DNA of 64,000 bases. It comes from Mycolicibacterium canariasense. Its GTDB lineage: Bacteria > Actinomycetota > Actinomycetes > Mycobacteriales > Mycobacteriaceae. Positions 9,816-18,649 of this stretch are shown here, piece by piece. The stretch is taken from assembly GCF_002101555.1 (NCBI RefSeq), contig NZ_LQOL01000080.1:57564-121563 (forward strand), in the 5' to 3' direction. How positions within the stretch are numbered: the first letter of the stretch is position 1; the number at the start of each line of letters is the position of its first letter. The notes below the pieces were generated by a model. The model was given only the letters and a program-made list of their open reading frames with translations, did not search any database and was not told where the DNA came from. The translations under genes were made by a program, and so were the position numbers.

Positions 9816-10382
9816 TCAGCCGCGCTGGCGCACCGACTCCTCGACGAGGTCCAGGACCGCGCTGAGGTTTTCGGTGGTGTCGCCGGATGCCAGCCGGGCC
9901 ACCAGCCCGTCGAGCACCAGGTCCAGATAGTTCTGCAGCACCGAACCGGGCACGTCATCGCGCAGCCGGCCGGCTTGCTTCTGCCGTCGCAACCGCTCGC
10001 TGGTCGCAACCGACAGTTCCGCCGACCGCTCGGCCCACCCGGCATGGAAGGCCGGATCGTTGCGCAGCTTGCGCGCGATCTCCAGCCGGGTGGCCAGCCA
10101 GTCGAACTGCTCCGGTGCGGCGATCATGTCGCGCATCACCTGGATGAGGCCCTCGCGGGAGGCGACCTCGGCCATCCGCTCGGCGTCCTCGCGGGCCAGT
10201 TCGAAGAACAGCGTGTCCTTGTCGCGGAAGTGGTGGAAGATGGCGCCGCGCGACAGCCCGATGGTGTGTTCGAGCCGCCGCACGGTCGCCTTCTCGTATC
10301 CGTACTCCGCGAAACAGCGCCGGGCACCGTCGAGAATCTGGCGCCGGCGCGCCGTCAGATGGTCGTCGGTGACTTTCGGCAC
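9816..10382 (-). CDS. TetR-family regulator next to aconitase (AcnR-like)
   Basis: A 188-residue repressor with the N-terminal TetR DNA-binding domain: RRRQILDGARRCFAEYGYEKATVRRL and the recognition part IGLSRGAIFHHFRDKD at about residues 42-57. The C-terminal ligand domain is not diagnostic. The GTG start is at 10382. It lies 29 bases downstream of acn in the same orientation and probably shares its transcript. The position matches Rv1474c of M. tuberculosis and AcnR of Corynebacterium, both described as aconitase repressors; that role is inferred here. Confidence 0.9.
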   Translation of the reverse strand: MPKVTDDHLTARRRQILDGARRCFAEYGYEKATVRRLEHTIGLSRGAIFHHFRDKDTLFFELAREDAERMAEVASREGLIQVMRDMIAAPEQFDWLATRLEIARKLRNDPAFHAGWAERSAELSVATSERLRRQKQAGRLRDDVPGSVLQNYLDLVLDGLVARLASGDTTENLSAVLDLVEESVRQRG

Positions 10383-10411
10383 TGCGCTGACTTATCGCCT
10401 GGGAGCTTCGC

Positions 10412-13225
10412 TCAGGACTTCAGCATGTTGCGCAGCACGTACTGCAGGATGCCGCCGTTGCGGTAGTAGTCGGCCTCACCGGGGGTGTCGATGCGGACCA
10501 CCGCGTCGAACTCCACCTTGCTGCCGTCTTCCTTGGTGGCGGTCACGTGCACCGTCTTGGGCGTCTTACCGTTGTTGAGTTCTTCGATACCGGTGATGTC
10601 GAAGGTCTCGGTGCCGTCGAGCTTCAGGCTGGCCGCCGACTCACCCGCCGGGAACTGCAGCGGGATGACACCCATGCCGATCAGGTTGCTGCGGTGGATG
10701 CGCTCGAACGACTCGGTGATCACCGCACGCACACCCAGCAGTGTGGTGCCCTTGGCCGCCCAGTCCCGCGACGAACCGGAGCCGTATTCCTTGCCGCCCA
10801 GCACGACCAACGGGATGCCGGCCTTCTGGTAGTTGACCGAGGCGTCGTAGATGAACGCCTGCGGGCCCCCCGGCTGGGTGAAGTCACGGGTGTAGCCACC
10901 GGACACATCGTCGAGCAGCTGGTTCTTGAGCCGGATGTTGGCGAAGGTGCCGCGGATCATCACCTCGTGGTTGCCGCGGCGGCTTCCCAGCGAGTTGTAG
11001 TCCTTGCGCTGCACGCCGTTGGCCTCCAGGTACTGGGCGGCCGGGGTGCCGGGCTTGATCGAACCGGCCGGGCTGATGTGGTCGGTGGTCACCGAATCGC
11101 CCAGCAGCGCAAGCACTCTGGCGCCGGTGATGTCCTTGACCGGCTCCGGCTCGGCGGGCATGCCGTCGAAGTACGGGGCCTTGCGGACGTAGGTCGACTT
11201 CTCGTCCCACTCGAAGGTGTTGCCTTCGGGTGTGGGCAGCGAACGCCAGCGCTCGTCGCCCTTGAACACGTCGGCGTACGAGTCGGTGAACATCTCCCGG
11301 TTGATCGACGACGCGATGGTCTCCTCGATTTCCTGGGCAGATGGCCAAATATCTGCGAGGAACACGTCGTTGCCGTCGCTGTCCTGGCCGAGCGGATCGG
11401 CCTCGAAGTCGAAGTCCATGGTGCCCGCGATGCCGTAGGCGATCACCAGCGGCGGCGAGGCCAGGTAGTTCATCTTCACGTCGGGGGAGATGCGGCCCTC
11501 GAAGTTGCGGTTGCCGGACAGCACGGCCGTCACCGACAGGTCGTTGTCGTTGATGGCCGCCGAGATCTCGTCGGGCAGCGGACCGGTGTTGCCGATACAC
11601 GTGGTGCAGCCGTAGCCGCCCAGGTAGTAGCCCAGCTTCTCCAGGTACGGCCACAGGCCGGCCTTGTTGTAGTAGTCGGTGACGACCTGCGAGCCCGGCG
11701 CCATGTTCGTCTTGACCCACGGCTTGGTGGTCAGGCCCTTCTCGACGGCCTTCTTGGCCAGCAGGGCGGCGCCCAGCATGACCGACGGGTTGGAGGTGTT
11801 GGTGCACGAGGTGATACCCGCCACGACGACGGCGCCGTGGTCGAGTACGAACTCACCGCGCTCCTCGGAGCGCACCGTGATCGGCTTGGACGGCCGGCCC
11901 TCGGCCCCGTTGGCAGCCGACGGGCGGACATCGATCGCGCCGTCGTCGGCGAAGGACAGCGAGGCCGGATCGCTGGCGGGGAAGGACTCCTCGACGGCCT
12001 CGTCCAGCTTGGTCTCCGGCGTCGGGTGGTTCTCCTCGACGTAGTTGTGGATGTCCTTGCGGAATGCGTTCTTGGCGTCGGACAGTTCGATGCGGTCCTG
12101 CGGACGCTTGGGTCCGGAGATCGAGGGCACCACGGTGGACAGATCCAGCTCGAGGTATTCGGAGAAGGCCGGCTCGTGGTCGGGGTTGTGCCACATCCCC
12201 TGTGTCTTGGCGTAGGCCTCGACCAGCGCCAACTGCTCCTCGCTGCGCCCGGTCAGCCGCAGGTAGTTGATGGTCTCTTCGTCGATCGGGAAAATCGCTG
12301 CGGTGGAACCGAATTCGGGGCTCATGTTGCCCAGGGTGGCGCGGTTGGCCAGCGGCACCTCGGCCACACCCTTGCCGTAGAACTCGACGAACTTACCGAC
12401 GACGCCGTGCTTGCGCAGCATGTCGGTGACGGTGAGCACCACGTCGGTGGCGGTGACGCCCGGCTTGATCTCGCCGGTCAGCTTGAAACCGACGACGCGG
12501 GGGATGAGCATCGAGACGGGCTGGCCCAGCATGGCCGCCTCGGCCTCGATACCGCCGACGCCCCAGCCCAGCACGCCCAGGCCGTTCTCCATCGTGGTGT
12601 GGCTGTCGGTGCCCACGCAGGTGTCGGGGTAGGCGACCCCGTCGCGGACCATGGTCACCCGGGCCAGGTACTCGATGTTGACCTGGTGCACGATGCCGGT
12701 GCCCGGGGGGACGACCTTGAAGTCGTCGAACGCGCCCTGACCCCAGCGCAGGAACTGGTAACGCTCGCCGTTGCGTTCGTATTCGAGTTCGACGTTGCGC
12801 TCGAAGGCGCCGGCATTGCCGAACACGTCGAGGATGACGGAGTGGTCGATGACCATCTCGGCGGGGGAGAGCGGGTTGACCTTGTTCGGGTCGCCACCGA
12901 GGGTCGCGACGGCCTCCCGCATGGTGGCCAGGTCGACGATGCAGGGCACGCCGGTGAAGTCCTGCATCAACACGCGGGCCGGGGTGAACTGGATCTCGAT
13001 GCTCGGCTCGGCCGAGGGATCCCAGTTCGCGATCGCCTCGATGTGCTCGGAGGTGATGTTGGCGCCGTCTTCGGTGCGCAGCAGGTTCTCGGCGAGCACC
13101 TTGAGGCTGTAGGGCAGTTTCTCGGTTCCGGGCACTGCGTCGAGACGGTAGATCTCGTAACTGTTGTCCCCGACGGTGAGAGTGTCGCGGGCTCCAAATG
13201 AATTGACCGAATCTGTGCTAGTCAC
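10412..13225 (-). CDS. acn: aconitate hydratase A
   Basis: A 937-residue AcnA/IRP-type aconitase of the TCA cycle, converting citrate to isocitrate. The three [4Fe-4S] ligands are visible: C474 in GITSCTNTSNP, and C540 and C543 in YGCTTCIGNTG. The C-terminal swivel domain carries GSSRDWAAKG. An acidic insert around residues 400-440 (DEAVEESFPASDPASLSF) separates the domains. The GTG at 13225 has a GGGAG ribosome-binding site. A TAGGAT box at 13278-13283 on this strand could be its -10. Confidence 0.97.
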   Translation of the reverse strand: MTSTDSVNSFGARDTLTVGDNSYEIYRLDAVPGTEKLPYSLKVLAENLLRTEDGANITSEHIEAIANWDPSAEPSIEIQFTPARVLMQDFTGVPCIVDLATMREAVATLGGDPNKVNPLSPAEMVIDHSVILDVFGNAGAFERNVELEYERNGERYQFLRWGQGAFDDFKVVPPGTGIVHQVNIEYLARVTMVRDGVAYPDTCVGTDSHTTMENGLGVLGWGVGGIEAEAAMLGQPVSMLIPRVVGFKLTGEIKPGVTATDVVLTVTDMLRKHGVVGKFVEFYGKGVAEVPLANRATLGNMSPEFGSTAAIFPIDEETINYLRLTGRSEEQLALVEAYAKTQGMWHNPDHEPAFSEYLELDLSTVVPSISGPKRPQDRIELSDAKNAFRKDIHNYVEENHPTPETKLDEAVEESFPASDPASLSFADDGAIDVRPSAANGAEGRPSKPITVRSEERGEFVLDHGAVVVAGITSCTNTSNPSVMLGAALLAKKAVEKGLTTKPWVKTNMAPGSQVVTDYYNKAGLWPYLEKLGYYLGGYGCTTCIGNTGPLPDEISAAINDNDLSVTAVLSGNRNFEGRISPDVKMNYLASPPLVIAYGIAGTMDFDFEADPLGQDSDGNDVFLADIWPSAQEIEETIASSINREMFTDSYADVFKGDERWRSLPTPEGNTFEWDEKSTYVRKAPYFDGMPAEPEPVKDITGARVLALLGDSVTTDHISPAGSIKPGTPAAQYLEANGVQRKDYNSLGSRRGNHEVMIRGTFANIRLKNQLLDDVSGGYTRDFTQPGGPQAFIYDASVNYQKAGIPLVVLGGKEYGSGSSRDWAAKGTTLLGVRAVITESFERIHRSNLIGMGVIPLQFPAGESAASLKLDGTETFDITGIEELNNGKTPKTVHVTATKEDGSKVEFDAVVRIDTPGEADYYRNGGILQYVLRNMLKS

Positions 13226-13374
13226 ATCAACTCCCGGTTAGTCATCGCCGCGACGGGCTGTGTCGACGGCGTCGATAATCCTAACAGTACGCTTGTCCTG
13301 TGAATCGCCCGAGGGGGCGGTTCCAGTCTTGTCTCCTCGCGCGCGTGCTGCCACTCGCTCGGGTGAATTTCCAG

Positions 13375-13380
13375 TACCGT
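13375..13380 (+). promoter_or_regulatory. -10 box of the small membrane protein gene
   Basis: TACCGT lies seven bases before the GTG at 13388, with no Shine-Dalgarno between: a candidate leaderless promoter, divergent from acn. Confidence 0.4.
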
Positions 13381-13387
13381 CTGCCAC

Positions 13388-13951
13388 GTGACGGTTCAGT
13401 TCGTACCCGCTTACATCCCCCCCGACGTCTGCTCCACCGTGGGCCTGGACCTGACCACCCCGGTGGACCAGTGCATGGCGCAGGTGCTGGCCGATGTGCG
13501 CGAGGACGGGGTGGCCGCTCCCGCGTCGGCCGACCCCGCCGGGCTGGCTCAGGTGGTGGCCGACGCCAAGGCCCAGGGCATCGACCTCAAGCTGGTGGTG
13601 CTGCCGACGAGCCCGCCGATCGACACACCGTTGCGCGATGTCGCCAACGACGTCGGCACGGTCTACCCGGGATCCACCGTTCTGGTGATCAGCCCGGGCT
13701 TCGCGGGTACCTACAGCCACGTTTATGACCGGGTCACCTTGGAGGCCGGTCAGGACCTGGCGAAAACGGGTAATGCCGTCCAATCTTCGAAGAATTTCGT
13801 GTCGCAGTTGCAGACCCCGGACTTTCCCTGGACTCCGTTTACCATCGTGCTGGTGCTGGGGGTAGCTGCGGCCGCCGTTGGTGCCCGTATGCTGCAGATT
13901 CGCGCCCGGCGAAATGTTGCTGAAAAAGCGGTGTCCGACGCGCCGCAGTAA
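13388..13951 (+). CDS. Rv1476-family single-pass membrane protein
   Basis: A 187-residue protein with a conserved N-terminal soluble domain that begins TVQFVPAYIPPDVCSTVGLD. One transmembrane helix lies near residues 147-167 (TPFTIVLVLGVAAAAVGARM), followed by a short basic tail. There is no signal peptide, so the large domain location is uncertain. It lies directly before ripA-ripB as in M. tuberculosis (Rv1476-Rv1477-Rv1478), suggesting a cell-envelope role, but I know no defined function. Confidence 0.85.
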   Translation: MTVQFVPAYIPPDVCSTVGLDLTTPVDQCMAQVLADVREDGVAAPASADPAGLAQVVADAKAQGIDLKLVVLPTSPPIDTPLRDVANDVGTVYPGSTVLVISPGFAGTYSHVYDRVTLEAGQDLAKTGNAVQSSKNFVSQLQTPDFPWTPFTIVLVLGVAAAAVGARMLQIRARRNVAEKAVSDAPQ

Positions 13952-14206
13952 TGGTGTGACCGGCCGGCGAGTGGCCCTCGTGAATTCGAATATCACCGTT
14001 CGGTCACGACCGATTCAATTACAATCATGTAATTTGTTACTAAAGTTTCTTTAGAGCGTGCTGTGACGTACGGTGCAGACAGTGCCTGTAGTTGCAGCTG
14101 TGATTGATGTGACCCAAGTGATGGGAAAACGTCACCCCCGGGGCGGCTACGGGCACTGCGTGAAGTGCCACGACGTTCGCGTCCTGCCCTAGGAGACCTG
14201 AGTCCA
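13952..14206 (+). promoter_or_regulatory. ripA upstream control region
   Basis: This 255-base gap is visibly AT-richer than its surroundings between about 13980 and 14055. It contains a 7-bp inverted repeat AATTACA/TGTAATT at 14017-14034 (4-base spacer) and a CTAAAG/CTTTAG inverted repeat at 14040-14054 (3-base spacer). It should hold the promoter and operators of ripA. The binding protein is not identifiable from sequence. An AGGAGACC ribosome-binding site for ripA ends the region. Confidence 0.5.
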
Positions 14207-15637
14207 ATGAGACGCACCCCTGGCGCCTCCCGGTGGTACGCGCAGCTGTGCGCGGTTCCGGTGACCTTCGGCGTGCTGCTGGCGGGGACCATGCCGAACG
14301 GGGCCATTTCGGTCGCCGAACCGGCCAACCCGCAGGGGATCGCCGCGCTCGTCGCCGCGGTGGCCGAGGCCGATCAGAAGTTGCAGGACCTCGGCGCGGC
14401 CGTGCAGATGCAACAGGAGAGCGTCAACAAGGCCCTCGTCGACGTCGCCAACGCCCGCGACAACGTCGCGGCCGCACAGCAGAAACTGGACGAGAGCAGA
14501 CGCGGCGTCAGCGACGCCGATGCGCGGATCGCGGACGCCCAGAAGCGTTTCGACACCTTCGCCGCCGCGACCTATGTCAACGGCCCGTCCGCGTCCTACC
14601 TGACCGCTGCCGACCCGGCGGAAGCGCTGCGCACCGCCGCGGCCGGCCAGGCGCTCGCCATGAGCTCACAACAGGTCGTCACCGACCTGCAGCGGGCCCG
14701 CACCGACCAGATCAACCGGGAGTCGGCCGCCCGGCTGGCCAAAGAGACCGCCGACAACGCCGCCGCCGCCGCGCAGGCCAGCCAGGACGCCGCGGTGGCC
14801 AGCCTCACCCAGGCCCAGCAGACCTTCGCCGGCCAGCAGCAGGAACTGGACAAACTGACCGCCGAACGCAGTGCGGCACAGGCGAAACTGGCCGCCGCGC
14901 AGCGGCCCGCCCAACCGGCGCCCGACGCGGCCCAACCACAGGCCGCCCCCACGCCCGGGGGACCGGCGCCGGCCCCCGCGGCGGGCGCGGACTGGGACCG
15001 CGTCCCCGGCAAGACTGCCGCCCCGGCGAACACCAGTCAGTGGGACACCACCCTGCCGATGATCCCCAGCGCCTTCGTCAGCGGCGATCCGATCGCGATC
15101 ATCAACGCGATCCTCGGCATCATGAACACCTCGGCCCAGCTGACCGCCAACATGGGTCGCACCTTCCTGCAGAAGCTGGGCCTGATCCCCACGCCGACCG
15201 GATACACCAACGGCGCCATCCCGCGCGTGTACGGCCGGCAGGCCTCCGAGTACGTGATCCAGCGGGCCATGTCGCAGATGGGCGTGCCGTATTCGTGGGG
15301 TGGCGGCAACGCCGGTGGCCCCAGCCGGGGCATCGACTCCGGGGCCGGCACAGTCGGTTTCGACTGTTCGGGCCTGATCCTGTACGCCTTCGCCGGGGTC
15401 GGGATCAAGCTGCCGCACTACTCGGGCTCGCAGTACGACATGGGCCGCAAGATCCCGTCCTCGGAGATGCGCCGCGGCGACGTCATCTTCTACGGCCCCG
15501 GCGGCAGCCAGCACGTTGCCCTCTATCTCGGCAACGGGCAGATGCTCGAAGCGCCCTATACCGGGTCCAACGTCAAGGTCTCGCCGGTCCGGACCGGCGG
15601 CATGACCCCGTACGTCATTCGCTACATCGAGTACTGA
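14207..15637 (+). CDS. ripA: peptidoglycan endopeptidase RipA
   Basis: A 476-residue secreted NlpC/P60 hydrolase that cleaves peptide stems of peptidoglycan during cell separation. A signal/anchor segment of ~40 residues is followed by a long Ala/Gln-rich coiled coil at about 45-235, then a Pro/Ala-rich linker (about 237-270). The catalytic domain has C387 in VGFDCSGLILYAF and H436 in GSQHVALYLGNG. The start at 14207 was chosen over an in-frame upstream codon because it has the AGGAG site and begins the signal peptide. In family members the coiled coil blocks the active site until processing. It pairs with ripB, 13 bases downstream. Confidence 0.95.
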   Translation: MRRTPGASRWYAQLCAVPVTFGVLLAGTMPNGAISVAEPANPQGIAALVAAVAEADQKLQDLGAAVQMQQESVNKALVDVANARDNVAAAQQKLDESRRGVSDADARIADAQKRFDTFAAATYVNGPSASYLTAADPAEALRTAAAGQALAMSSQQVVTDLQRARTDQINRESAARLAKETADNAAAAAQASQDAAVASLTQAQQTFAGQQQELDKLTAERSAAQAKLAAAQRPAQPAPDAAQPQAAPTPGGPAPAPAAGADWDRVPGKTAAPANTSQWDTTLPMIPSAFVSGDPIAIINAILGIMNTSAQLTANMGRTFLQKLGLIPTPTGYTNGAIPRVYGRQASEYVIQRAMSQMGVPYSWGGGNAGGPSRGIDSGAGTVGFDCSGLILYAFAGVGIKLPHYSGSQYDMGRKIPSSEMRRGDVIFYGPGGSQHVALYLGNGQMLEAPYTGSNVKVSPVRTGGMTPYVIRYIEY

Positions 15638-15650
15638 CTTGAGGATTGTA

Positions 15651-16352
15651 TTGCGCTCCAAGATGTTTCGACTCAAGGTGGCTGTCGTCTCGGTTCTGGC
15701 CGGGGCGGCGCTGACGCTCGGCGCGGTGGCCCCGGCCGCCGCGGCACCCGACGACGGGCAATGGGATCCGACCCTGCCGAAGATCGTCAGCTCCGGCGCG
15801 CCCGGTGATCCGGTCGCGATGGCCAACGCCGGCTTCCAGGTCAGCAAGATCGCACTGGACACCACCGCCAGTCTGGGCCAGCAGTTCCTGCAGTCCCTGG
15901 GCCTGGCGCCCAAGTCGGCCGCCGCCCTGCCCGGCGGGCGGGTGCGCGGCCCGCAGGCCATCGAATACGTGATCCGCCGCGCGGGCTCGCAGATGGGTGT
16001 GCCGTACTCGTGGGGTGGGGGCACCCTCACCGGCCCGGGGCCCGGGGTGGACTACGACGCCGGAAAGATGGGCTTCGACTGCTCCGGCCTGACCCGCTAC
16101 GCCTTCGCCGGTGTCGGCGTGCAGATCCCCAAGTACTCCGGCGACCAGTACAACACCGGCAGGCCCATCCCGCCGTCGCAGGCCAAGCGCGGTGACCTGA
16201 TCTTCTACGGTCCCGGCGGCAGCCAGCACGTGGCGATCTATCTGGGTGGCGGCAAGATGCTGGAGGCCTCCGGCAGCGCCGAGAAAGTGACCGTCAGCCC
16301 GGTCCGGATGGCGGGCATGTCACCGCACCTGTCGCGCATCATCGAATCCTGA
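15651..16352 (+). CDS. ripB: peptidoglycan endopeptidase RipB
   Basis: A 233-residue secreted NlpC/P60 hydrolase lacking the coiled coil of RipA. The signal peptide ends near APAAAAPDD. The catalytic cysteine is C144 in MGFDCSGLTRYAF and the histidine H193 in GSQHVAIYLGGG. The TTG at 15651 is favoured because GAGGA lies six bases upstream. A TTG at 15639 and an ATG at 15663 are in-frame alternatives. The catalytic domain is closely similar to that of the adjacent ripA, indicating an old tandem duplication. Confidence 0.93.
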   Translation: MRSKMFRLKVAVVSVLAGAALTLGAVAPAAAAPDDGQWDPTLPKIVSSGAPGDPVAMANAGFQVSKIALDTTASLGQQFLQSLGLAPKSAAALPGGRVRGPQAIEYVIRRAGSQMGVPYSWGGGTLTGPGPGVDYDAGKMGFDCSGLTRYAFAGVGVQIPKYSGDQYNTGRPIPPSQAKRGDLIFYGPGGSQHVAIYLGGGKMLEASGSAEKVTVSPVRMAGMSPHLSRIIES

Positions 16353-16497
16353 GGACAGCCTGAGCAGGGGCCCGCGGCGTCGACGGATCCCCGACTGCCT
16401 GGAATAGTTGACGGCGGGCGTGTCGCCGCACCGGCGGCGCCCTGGTAGTTCAGGGTTGACCAGCCGGGTACACACAACGACTGTGGGAGGAAGCTAG

Positions 16498-17646
16498 ATG
16501 ACGTCACCGAGTGGGCCGCCGCAGGGCGCCGGAGGCTACCCAGGCCCGGCCCCGACGCAGGGCTACCCGCCCGGAGCGCCGACACAGGCTTCCGCCGCCC
16601 CCGCCAACAACAGTGCGCTGCAGAACGAGGTGCACACGCTGGAACGCGCGATCTTCGAGGTCAAGCGGATCATCGTCGGGCAGGACCAGCTGGTGGAGCG
16701 CATGCTGGTCGGGCTGCTGGCCAAGGGGCACGTGCTGCTCGAAGGCGTGCCCGGCGTGGCCAAGACGCTGGCCGTCGAGACCTTCGCCAAGGTGGTCGGC
16801 GGCACCTTCGCCCGCATCCAGTTCACCCCGGACCTGGTGCCCACCGACATCGTCGGTACCCGCATCTATCGGCAGGGCAAGGAAGAGTTCGACATCGAAC
16901 TCGGCCCCGTGGTGGTCAACTTCCTGCTCGCCGACGAGATCAACCGGGCGCCGGCCAAGGTGCAGTCGGCTCTGCTCGAGGTGATGGCCGAGCGCAAGAT
17001 CTCCATCGGCGGCAAGACGTTCCCGCTGCCCACGCCGTTCCTGGTGATGGCCACCCAGAACCCCATCGAGCAGGAGGGCGTCTACCAACTGCCCGAGGCG
17101 CAGCGCGACCGGTTCCTGTTCAAGCTCAACGTCGACTACCCGTCGCCGGAGGAAGAGCGCGAGATCATCTACCGGATGGGTGTGAAACCGCCGGAGCCCA
17201 AGCAGATCCTCAACACCGGCGACCTGCTGCGCCTGCAGGAGGTGGCCGCCAACAACTTCGTGCACCACGCCCTGGTCGACTACGTGGTGCGCGTCGTCAC
17301 CGCCACCCGTGAACCGGAGAAGTTCGGCATGCCCGACGCCAAGTCGTGGATCGCCTACGGCGCCTCGCCGCGTGCCTCGCTGGGCATCATCTCCGCCTCC
17401 CGCGCGTTGGCGCTGGTGCGCGGTCGGGACTACGTCATCCCGCAGGACGTCGTCGAGGTCATCCCGGACGTGCTGCGCCACCGCCTGGTGCTCACCTACG
17501 ACGCGTTGGCCGACGAGATCTCCTCGGAGACCGTGATCAACCGCATCCTGCAGACCGTCGGATTGCCGCAGGTGAATGCCATTCCACAGCAAGGGCATTC
17601 GGCGCCGCCCGGGGTGCCTGCCGCGGCGGCGGCCAGCGGTCGGTGA
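16498..17646 (+). CDS. moxR1: MoxR-family AAA+ ATPase
   Basis: A 382-residue AAA+ chaperone-like ATPase. The first ~40 residues are Pro/Gly/Ala-rich and disordered. Walker A is GVPGVAKT (G83-T90), Walker B LLADEINRA with D146/E147, and sensor 1 lies in MATQNP. MoxR ATPases work with VWA-domain proteins; the next two genes are exactly such partners. A GGGAGGAA ribosome-binding site precedes the ATG. Equivalent to M. tuberculosis moxR1 (Rv1479). Confidence 0.95.
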   Translation: MTSPSGPPQGAGGYPGPAPTQGYPPGAPTQASAAPANNSALQNEVHTLERAIFEVKRIIVGQDQLVERMLVGLLAKGHVLLEGVPGVAKTLAVETFAKVVGGTFARIQFTPDLVPTDIVGTRIYRQGKEEFDIELGPVVVNFLLADEINRAPAKVQSALLEVMAERKISIGGKTFPLPTPFLVMATQNPIEQEGVYQLPEAQRDRFLFKLNVDYPSPEEEREIIYRMGVKPPEPKQILNTGDLLRLQEVAANNFVHHALVDYVVRVVTATREPEKFGMPDAKSWIAYGASPRASLGIISASRALALVRGRDYVIPQDVVEVIPDVLRHRLVLTYDALADEISSETVINRILQTVGLPQVNAIPQQGHSAPPGVPAAAAASGR

Positions 17647-18617
17647 CCGGCACCGTGCCGGATCGTTCGGATCAGCCGAAGGCAGGCCGCACGGTCGACC
17701 TGCCGTCGCTCAAACGGGGCGAGATCCGCGACCCGCAGCTGTCGGCCGCGCTGCGCAAGCTCGAGCTCACGGTGCGCCGCAAGCTCGACGGGGTGCTGCA
17801 CGGCGACCATCTCGGGCTGATCCCGGGCCCGGGATCCGAGCCCGGCGAATCCCGGATGTACCAGCCCGGCGACGACGTGCGCCGGATGGACTGGTCGGTG
17901 ACGGCCCGCACCACCCACCCGCACGTCCGGCAGATGATCGCCGACCGCGAACTGGAGACCTGGCTGGTGGTCGACGTGTCGGCCAGCCTGGACTTCGGCA
18001 CCGCCGGCTGCGAGAAGCGCGATCTGGCGGTGGCCGCCGCGGCCGCGATCGCCTTCCTCAACAGCGGCGGCGGCAACCGGCTCGGCGCGTTGATCTCCAA
18101 CGGTGACACCCTGCGCCGCGTCCCGGCGCTGTCCGGCCGGCTGCACGAGCAGGAATTGCTGCGGGCCATCGCCACCACCCCGCAGGCGCCACCCGGGGTG
18201 CGCGGTGACCTGGCCGCCACCATCGACGCGTTGCGCCGCCCGGAACGCCGACGCGGGATGGCGGTGATCATCAGCGACTTCCTCGGCCCGATCGACTGGA
18301 TGCGGCCGCTGCGCGCCATCTCCGGTCGGCACGAGGTGCTGGGCATCGAGATCCTCGACCCCCGCGATATCGAACTGCCCGATATCGGCGATGTGATCCT
18401 GCAGGACACCGAGACCGGTGTCACGCGGGAATTCACCATCGACGCCAAGCTGCGCGACGATTTCGCCAAGGCCGCCGCCGCCCACCGCGCCGAGGTGGCC
18501 CGCACCCTGCGCCGCTGTGACGCACCCCTGCTGACCCTGCGCACCGACCGGGACTGGATCGCCGACGTGGTCCGGTTCGTCGCCAACCGCCGGCGCGGCG
18601 CCCTGGCAGCCCGATGA
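17643..18617 (+). CDS. DUF58/VWA-like protein, MoxR partner
   Basis: A 324-residue cytosolic protein with the DUF58 signature YQPGDDVRRMDWSVTART and a von Willebrand A-like MIDAS D111-x-S113-x-S115 in VVDVSASLDFG. The GTG start overlaps the moxR1 stop (GTGA). The frame is open upstream, but that part lies inside moxR1. It is equivalent to Rv1480. It is probably a substrate adaptor or co-chaperone of MoxR1; the client is unknown. Confidence 0.92.
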   Translation: MTGTVPDRSDQPKAGRTVDLPSLKRGEIRDPQLSAALRKLELTVRRKLDGVLHGDHLGLIPGPGSEPGESRMYQPGDDVRRMDWSVTARTTHPHVRQMIADRELETWLVVDVSASLDFGTAGCEKRDLAVAAAAAIAFLNSGGGNRLGALISNGDTLRRVPALSGRLHEQELLRAIATTPQAPPGVRGDLAATIDALRRPERRRGMAVIISDFLGPIDWMRPLRAISGRHEVLGIEILDPRDIELPDIGDVILQDTETGVTREFTIDAKLRDDFAKAAAAHRAEVARTLRRCDAPLLTLRTDRDWIADVVRFVANRRRGALAAR

Positions 18618-18649
18618 GTATCGAAACGGAAATGACAAGCCGCACATGA
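18614..18649 (+). other. possible 11-codon coupling ORF between DUF58 and VWA genes
   Basis: A tiny frame MSIETEMTSRT-stop starts with ATG at 18614, overlapping the DUF58 stop as ATGA. It ends with TGA at 18647-18649, overlapping the ATG of the next gene, again as ATGA. Both junctions are of the kind used for translational coupling. It may simply carry ribosomes across the 28-base gap; a functional peptide is unlikely. Confidence 0.3.

Noticed and set aside
10547..13201. 884-codon plus-strand frame opposite aconitase
   Set aside because: It mirrors the acn gene, is rich in His/Arg/Val/Gly with no motif, and acn on the minus strand is complete with its Fe-S cysteines.
14871..15062. Possible CRISPR or tandem repeat in the Pro/Ala/Gln-rich parts of ripA, the SPFH gene and the 25 kb secreted-protein gene
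   Set aside because: The repeats are protein low-complexity (coiled coil and linkers) without regular spacers or identical DNA repeats.
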